A DNA stretch of 64,000 bases from Halorussus salinus. GTDB taxonomy: Archaea > Halobacteriota > Halobacteria > Halobacteriales > Haladaptataceae. Both the position numbers and the translations under genes were made by a program. Shown here piece by piece: positions 61,146 through 64,000 of this stretch (position 1 is its first letter; each line of letters starts with the position of its first letter). The notes below the pieces were generated by a model. It was given only the letters and a program-made list of their open reading frames with translations, ran no database searches and was not told the origin of the DNA. The stretch covers positions 1,032,927 through 1,096,926 of the forward strand of contig NZ_ML974127.1 in NCBI RefSeq assembly GCF_004765815.2, read 5' to 3'.

Positions 61146-61237
61146 GTCCGCGAGAAAGCACGACTTTCTTCGAGTCGTCGGCGTCCTGCCAGTGGCGTTA
61201 CGTTCATGACGCGCCGGGCCGTAGGTGGTGGTACGGA

Positions 61238-61711
61238 ATGAGGCGCGACTACTTCACGCTGGAGGTTCGGAACGTCGATTGGGTCGAGGAGGACGCCGAA
61301 GCCAAGAAACCGACGGTAATGATAGACTTCGAGGGTCCCTCCTCGACGCTCCGCGAGCGCCTCACGGGGACAGACGACGAACTGCTCGACGCCGAGGAGA
61401 CCGACGTGGCCTTCCGGCTTCAGGGTCCCGTGGACGACGACGACACCACGGGCGTCGTCAGCGTTACGAACCGCATCACGGGTGATTTCGTGCTGGAACT
61501 CAACGAGGACGCCGACGACGTGTTGAAGTTCATCACCGCGGCCCGTAAGTACGGGAAATCCACCGGGGACATGGACGGCCGCTACCACGTCGAGATAAGC
61601 ATCAACGGCGACGACCTCGTGGAGTACGACAAGAGTACGTTCCTCGTCTACAACGACGAGGGGAACCTCCTTCGCCAGCACAGTCTCATCCCGAGCGGCG
61701 TCGAACTCTGA
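61238..61711 (+). CDS. haloarchaeal protein of unknown function (DUF5793-like)
   Basis: A 157-residue acidic soluble protein (RRDYFTLEVRNVDWVEED; TVMIDFEGPSSTLRERL; GRYHVEISINGDDLVEYDKSTFLVY). The strand-rich pattern and high conservation of such sequences in haloarchaea fit the family I recall as DUF5793. It has no membrane helix or catalytic motif. It is probably monocistronic. Confidence 0.75.
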   Translation: MRRDYFTLEVRNVDWVEEDAEAKKPTVMIDFEGPSSTLRERLTGTDDELLDAEETDVAFRLQGPVDDDDTTGVVSVTNRITGDFVLELNEDADDVLKFITAARKYGKSTGDMDGRYHVEISINGDDLVEYDKSTFLVYNDEGNLLRQHSLIPSGVEL

Positions 61712-61804
61712 GTCCCTGCCGCCGCTCGTCGGCGACAGCTCACCTCCATCTGACCACTCCGAAAATCGACAGTCCGGTAGCTCCTGCTCGGTTCGCCGAA
61801 CCGC

Positions 61805-61918
61805 TCAGAAGGTCCCGAACAGTACCATGTACGCGAGACCGACGGCGGCCAGTAGTACGATACCCCAGAGAACGATGTCGAACAGCCCTTGCGGGTCGGT
61901 GATGTCCGGTAGCTCCAT
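61805..61918 (-). CDS. 37-residue single-helix microprotein
   Basis: Reads MELPDITDPQGLFDIVLWGI and on through one helix to VLFGTF. AGATATACTCC on the minus strand (about 61942-61952) is about 25-33 bases before the ATG, predicting a leaderless message. A long upstream in-frame extension exists but would cross that box. The short form is the believable gene; function unknown. Confidence 0.6.
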   Translation of the reverse strand: MELPDITDPQGLFDIVLWGIVLLAAVGLAYMVLFGTF

Positions 61919-62066
61919 GTCTTGAGGTATGTCGGACGGGAGTATATCTTTCCTTGGGATTCGACCGAACGCCCTCGGCGTCGCCTCGCGCGCCGAGCGC
62001 CGCGGTCGCCGCGCCCGCCGCGCCGAATCGCGGAAAGCTAAGTGCCCGCGGGCGTCACGTGGCAGT

Positions 62067-63416
62067 ATGACTCTCTTCGGGACCGCGGGCATCCGCGGGA
62101 GCGCAGTCGATACGGTGACGCCGGAACTCGCGCTGGCAGTCGGGCGGGCCGCCGGACGCGATGGCGAGGAGTTCGTCGTCGCCCGAGACGGCCGCGAGAC
62201 GGGGTCGGCCCTCGCGGCCGCGATGGAGGCCGGACTGGAGAGCGCGGGCGCGGACGTTCGCCGGGCGGGCCAGCTTCCGACTCCGGCGCTCGCCTACGCC
62301 TCGCGGGGTCGCCGCGGCGCGATGCTGACCGCCAGCCACAACCCGCCGACCGACAACGGCATCAAACTGTTCGTGGACGGCGAGGAGTACGACCGGGACG
62401 CCGAGCGGACCGTCGAGGAGCGCGTCGCGGCCGACGACCCGTCCGTCGGATGGGACCGGTGGGGCGACAGCGAGCGCGTGAGCGTCCTCGACGACTACCG
62501 CGACGCCGTAATCGAGTACGCCCAGCAACAGGGCGCACCCCTCGACGGCCTGCGCGTCGTGGTCGATTGCGGCAACGGGATGGCCGCCGTGGCGACGCCC
62601 CAAGTCCTCCGGGCGCTCGGTGCGGAGGTCGTCACCCTGAACGCCAACGTGGACGGTCACTTCCCCGGCCGCGAGAGCAAGCCGACCCCCGAGACGCTCG
62701 AAGACCTCCGGGAGTTTCTTCGTGAGGACCCCGAGGCAGACCTCGGCATCGGCCACGACGGCGACGCCGACCGCATCGTCATCGTGGACGGCGACGGCGA
62801 GGTCGTCCACGAGGACACCGTGGTCGCCCTCCTCGCGGCCCACTACACCGACGGGAGCGACGCGGGCGACCCCGTGGTCGTGACGACGCCCAACGCCTCG
62901 GGGCGAATCGACGAGCAGGTCGAGGAGGCCGGGGGTCGCGTCGAACGCGTCCGCCTCGGGGCGCTCCACGAGGGCATCGCCGCGGCCCGCGACGACACCG
63001 AGGTCGTCTTCGCGGCCGAACCGTGGAAGCACGTCCACACGCAGTTCGGCGGGTGGATAGACGGCGTGACCAGCGCGGCCGTCATCTCCCGACTCGTCGC
63101 CGACGCGGACGGTCTCGCGCCCCTGCGCGAACCCGTCACCGAGCGACCGTACCGGAAGGTCAGCGTCTCGTGTCCCGACGACGCGAAGGCGGCCGTGATG
63201 GAGCGACTGGAGACCGCGATTCCCGAGGCCTTTTCCGACGCCGAAGTGGCGACCGAGTACGGCGTCCGCGCGACCCTCCCCGACGCCTCGTGGGTGTTGG
63301 TCCGACCGAGCGGCACCGAACCCTACGTCCGCGTCTACGCCGAGAGCGACGACGTGGACGCGCTGGTGGCGACCGCCAGCGAGGCCGTCGAGGAGGCCGT
63401 CGAGGCGGAGTCCTGA
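62067..63416 (+). CDS. phosphohexomutase (phosphoglucosamine mutase GlmM type)
   Basis: A 449-residue alpha-D-phosphohexomutase interconverting sugar 1- and 6-phosphates, probably glucosamine phosphate for surface glycans. The phosphorylated Ser is Ser90 in LTASHNPPTDNG, the Mg site is HDGDADRIV, the sugar loop region is FAAEPWKHV, and the C-terminal phosphate-binding loop is VRPSGTEPYVRVYAE. The N-terminus TLFGTAGIRGSAVDTVTPELAL supports ATG 62067. Substrate choice among glucosamine, mannose and glucose phosphates is not fixed; the GTAGIRG start favours GlmM-like archaeal forms. Confidence 0.9.
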   Translation: MTLFGTAGIRGSAVDTVTPELALAVGRAAGRDGEEFVVARDGRETGSALAAAMEAGLESAGADVRRAGQLPTPALAYASRGRRGAMLTASHNPPTDNGIKLFVDGEEYDRDAERTVEERVAADDPSVGWDRWGDSERVSVLDDYRDAVIEYAQQQGAPLDGLRVVVDCGNGMAAVATPQVLRALGAEVVTLNANVDGHFPGRESKPTPETLEDLREFLREDPEADLGIGHDGDADRIVIVDGDGEVVHEDTVVALLAAHYTDGSDAGDPVVVTTPNASGRIDEQVEEAGGRVERVRLGALHEGIAAARDDTEVVFAAEPWKHVHTQFGGWIDGVTSAAVISRLVADADGLAPLREPVTERPYRKVSVSCPDDAKAAVMERLETAIPEAFSDAEVATEYGVRATLPDASWVLVRPSGTEPYVRVYAESDDVDALVATASEAVEEAVEAES

Positions 63417-63607
63417 CGCCCCGAACGAGACGCTCCTCGGGGGGTCTCGGGTGGGACGATTCTCGGGTAGTCTTGAGCGAGACGACTCGGGGCGAATCTC
63501 GAACGAGCGCGGCGACTCGGAACCTCGACGCCGAAACGCTCCGCCCCGAAAACGTCGGCGAGGCGTCATCTACCCGCTATTTTCCACAATTTTTGATTCT
63601 GAAGCGA

Positions 63608-63617
63608 CGGTTTTATG
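63608..63617 (+). promoter_or_regulatory. TATA box of the BMP lipoprotein gene
   Basis: CGGTTTTATG lies about 28-37 bases before the ATG at 63645, after an A/T-rich stretch (TTTTCCACAATTTTTGATTC) in the 228-base gap. It suits a leaderless start of a nutrient-uptake operon. Confidence 0.5.
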
Positions 63618-63644
63618 ATGACCTGCCGAACTGGATACGATAAG

Positions 63645-64000
63645 ATGGCGAAAATTGACACGGGTAGACGGCGGATGCTCAAGGTCGGCGGCGCAGGACT
63701 CCTCGGAACAGGACTCGCGGGTTGCATCGGCGGCGGTGGCGGCGGTAGCGGTGGATCGGAGACGACCAACGTCGGGATGGTGTACGCGACGGGCGGTCTC
63801 GGCGACAACTCGTTCAACGACATGGCCCACAAGGGCATCACGCAGGCCGAAGACGAGTTCTCGGTCAAATCGAAGGACACCGAGCCGTCGAGTCCCAGCG
63901 ACGTGTCGGCGCTCCAGAAGAAGCTCGCCCGGTCGAGCAACCCGGACTACGACCTCGTCTGCTGTATCGGGTTCGTCCAAGCGACCGCGCTCAAGGAGAA
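63645..64000 (+). CDS. BMP family (PnrA-like) substrate-binding lipoprotein, 3' end cut by window edge
   Basis: The first 118 residues of an exported binding protein. It begins MAKIDTGRRRMLKVGGAGLL with twin Arg and a Tat-type hydrophobic run, then lipobox LAGC (Cys at about 28) and a Gly/Ser tether. The domain start VGMVYATGGLGDNSFNDMAHKGITQAEDEF is the hallmark of the basic membrane protein/PnrA family, which binds nucleosides for an ABC importer. The frame is open to the window end, so the rest and probably the ATPase and permeases lie beyond. Substrate class is from family knowledge. Confidence 0.9.
   Translation, partial: MAKIDTGRRRMLKVGGAGLLGTGLAGCIGGGGGGSGGSETTNVGMVYATGGLGDNSFNDMAHKGITQAEDEFSVKSKDTEPSSPSDVSALQKKLARSSNPDYDLVCCIGFVQATALKE

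Noticed and set aside
62055-63569. A 504-codon minus-strand frame opposite the phosphohexomutase
   Set aside because: The plus strand has all active-site motifs of the mutase; the opposing frame has none and runs past the gene ends.
1-64000. CRISPR arrays, rRNA genes and intact insertion sequences
   Set aside because: I looked for regularly spaced repeats, rRNA landmarks and transposase motifs on both strands and saw none.

Overview
The window reads as chromosome of a halophilic archaeon (class Halobacteria). Coding DNA is GC-rich, proteins are strongly acidic, many genes have a TATA-like box 25-35 bases before an ATG (leaderless transcription), and there is a run of archaeal ribosomal protein and RNA polymerase genes. 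Genus cannot be fixed from the sequence alone. No rRNA, CRISPR array or recognisable insertion sequence was seen; two tRNA genes (Ser-GCT and Leu-CAG) are present.

Layout. 1-6.1 kb: aerobic respiration genes (coxC, cut by the window edge; coxB; a CtaA-half/CtaB fusion for heme O synthesis; a small membrane protein) with an S9 prolyl oligopeptidase. 6.1-8.4 kb: a lower-GC insert holding a cytosine-5 DNA methyltransferase, an HNH endonuclease and a small winged-helix regulator, with a compound inverted-repeat array in the divergent promoter region; I read it as a self-regulated restriction-modification unit. 8.5-15.4 kb: a SHOCT protein behind an 18-bp perfect palindrome, an ABC exporter pair, a fructosamine-kinase-like gene coupled to a DUF420 (CtaM-like) gene, a TctA-like permease and a START-fold protein. 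15.5-20 kb: a carbohydrate ABC importer operon. 20-26.4 kb: aminotransferase, Lrp-type regulator, two lipoproteins and korAB (2-oxoacid:ferredoxin oxidoreductase). 26.7-31.1 kb: a translationally coupled pair of exported proteins, the first a 1161-residue PKD protein of mosaic base composition. 31.1-34.3 kb: Mrp-type Fe-S carrier, TRAM protein, MoaA. 34.4-40.6 kb: the conserved archaeal gene string tRNA-Ser, rps13, rps4, rps11, rpoD, tRNA-Leu, rpl18e, rpl13, rps9, rpoN, rpoK, eno, rps2. 41-45 kb: meaB plus the B12-binding mutase subunit, then rpl1-rpl10-rpl12 with a leader. 45-49.5 kb: halocyanin-like cupredoxin, M42 aminopeptidase, a beta-helix-like exported protein and an MTH865-family gene. 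49.7-54.1 kb: membrane proteins leading to coxA. 54.2-64 kb: SDR/NmrA gene with an overlapping 28-codon ORF, UspA, a pilus/secretion ATPase and membrane platform, microprotein ORFs, a GlmM-type phosphohexomutase and the start of a BMP-family lipoprotein.

How parts fit. coxC, coxB, ctaB, DUF420 and coxA with its small neighbours all serve the heme-copper oxidase, but they are scattered over about 54 kb rather than forming one operon; the cupredoxin may feed electrons to it. The most distinctive material is the restriction-modification insert with its putative operator, the PKD pair, several promoter-proximal perfect palindromes, and intergenic repeat pieces shared by three distant gaps.
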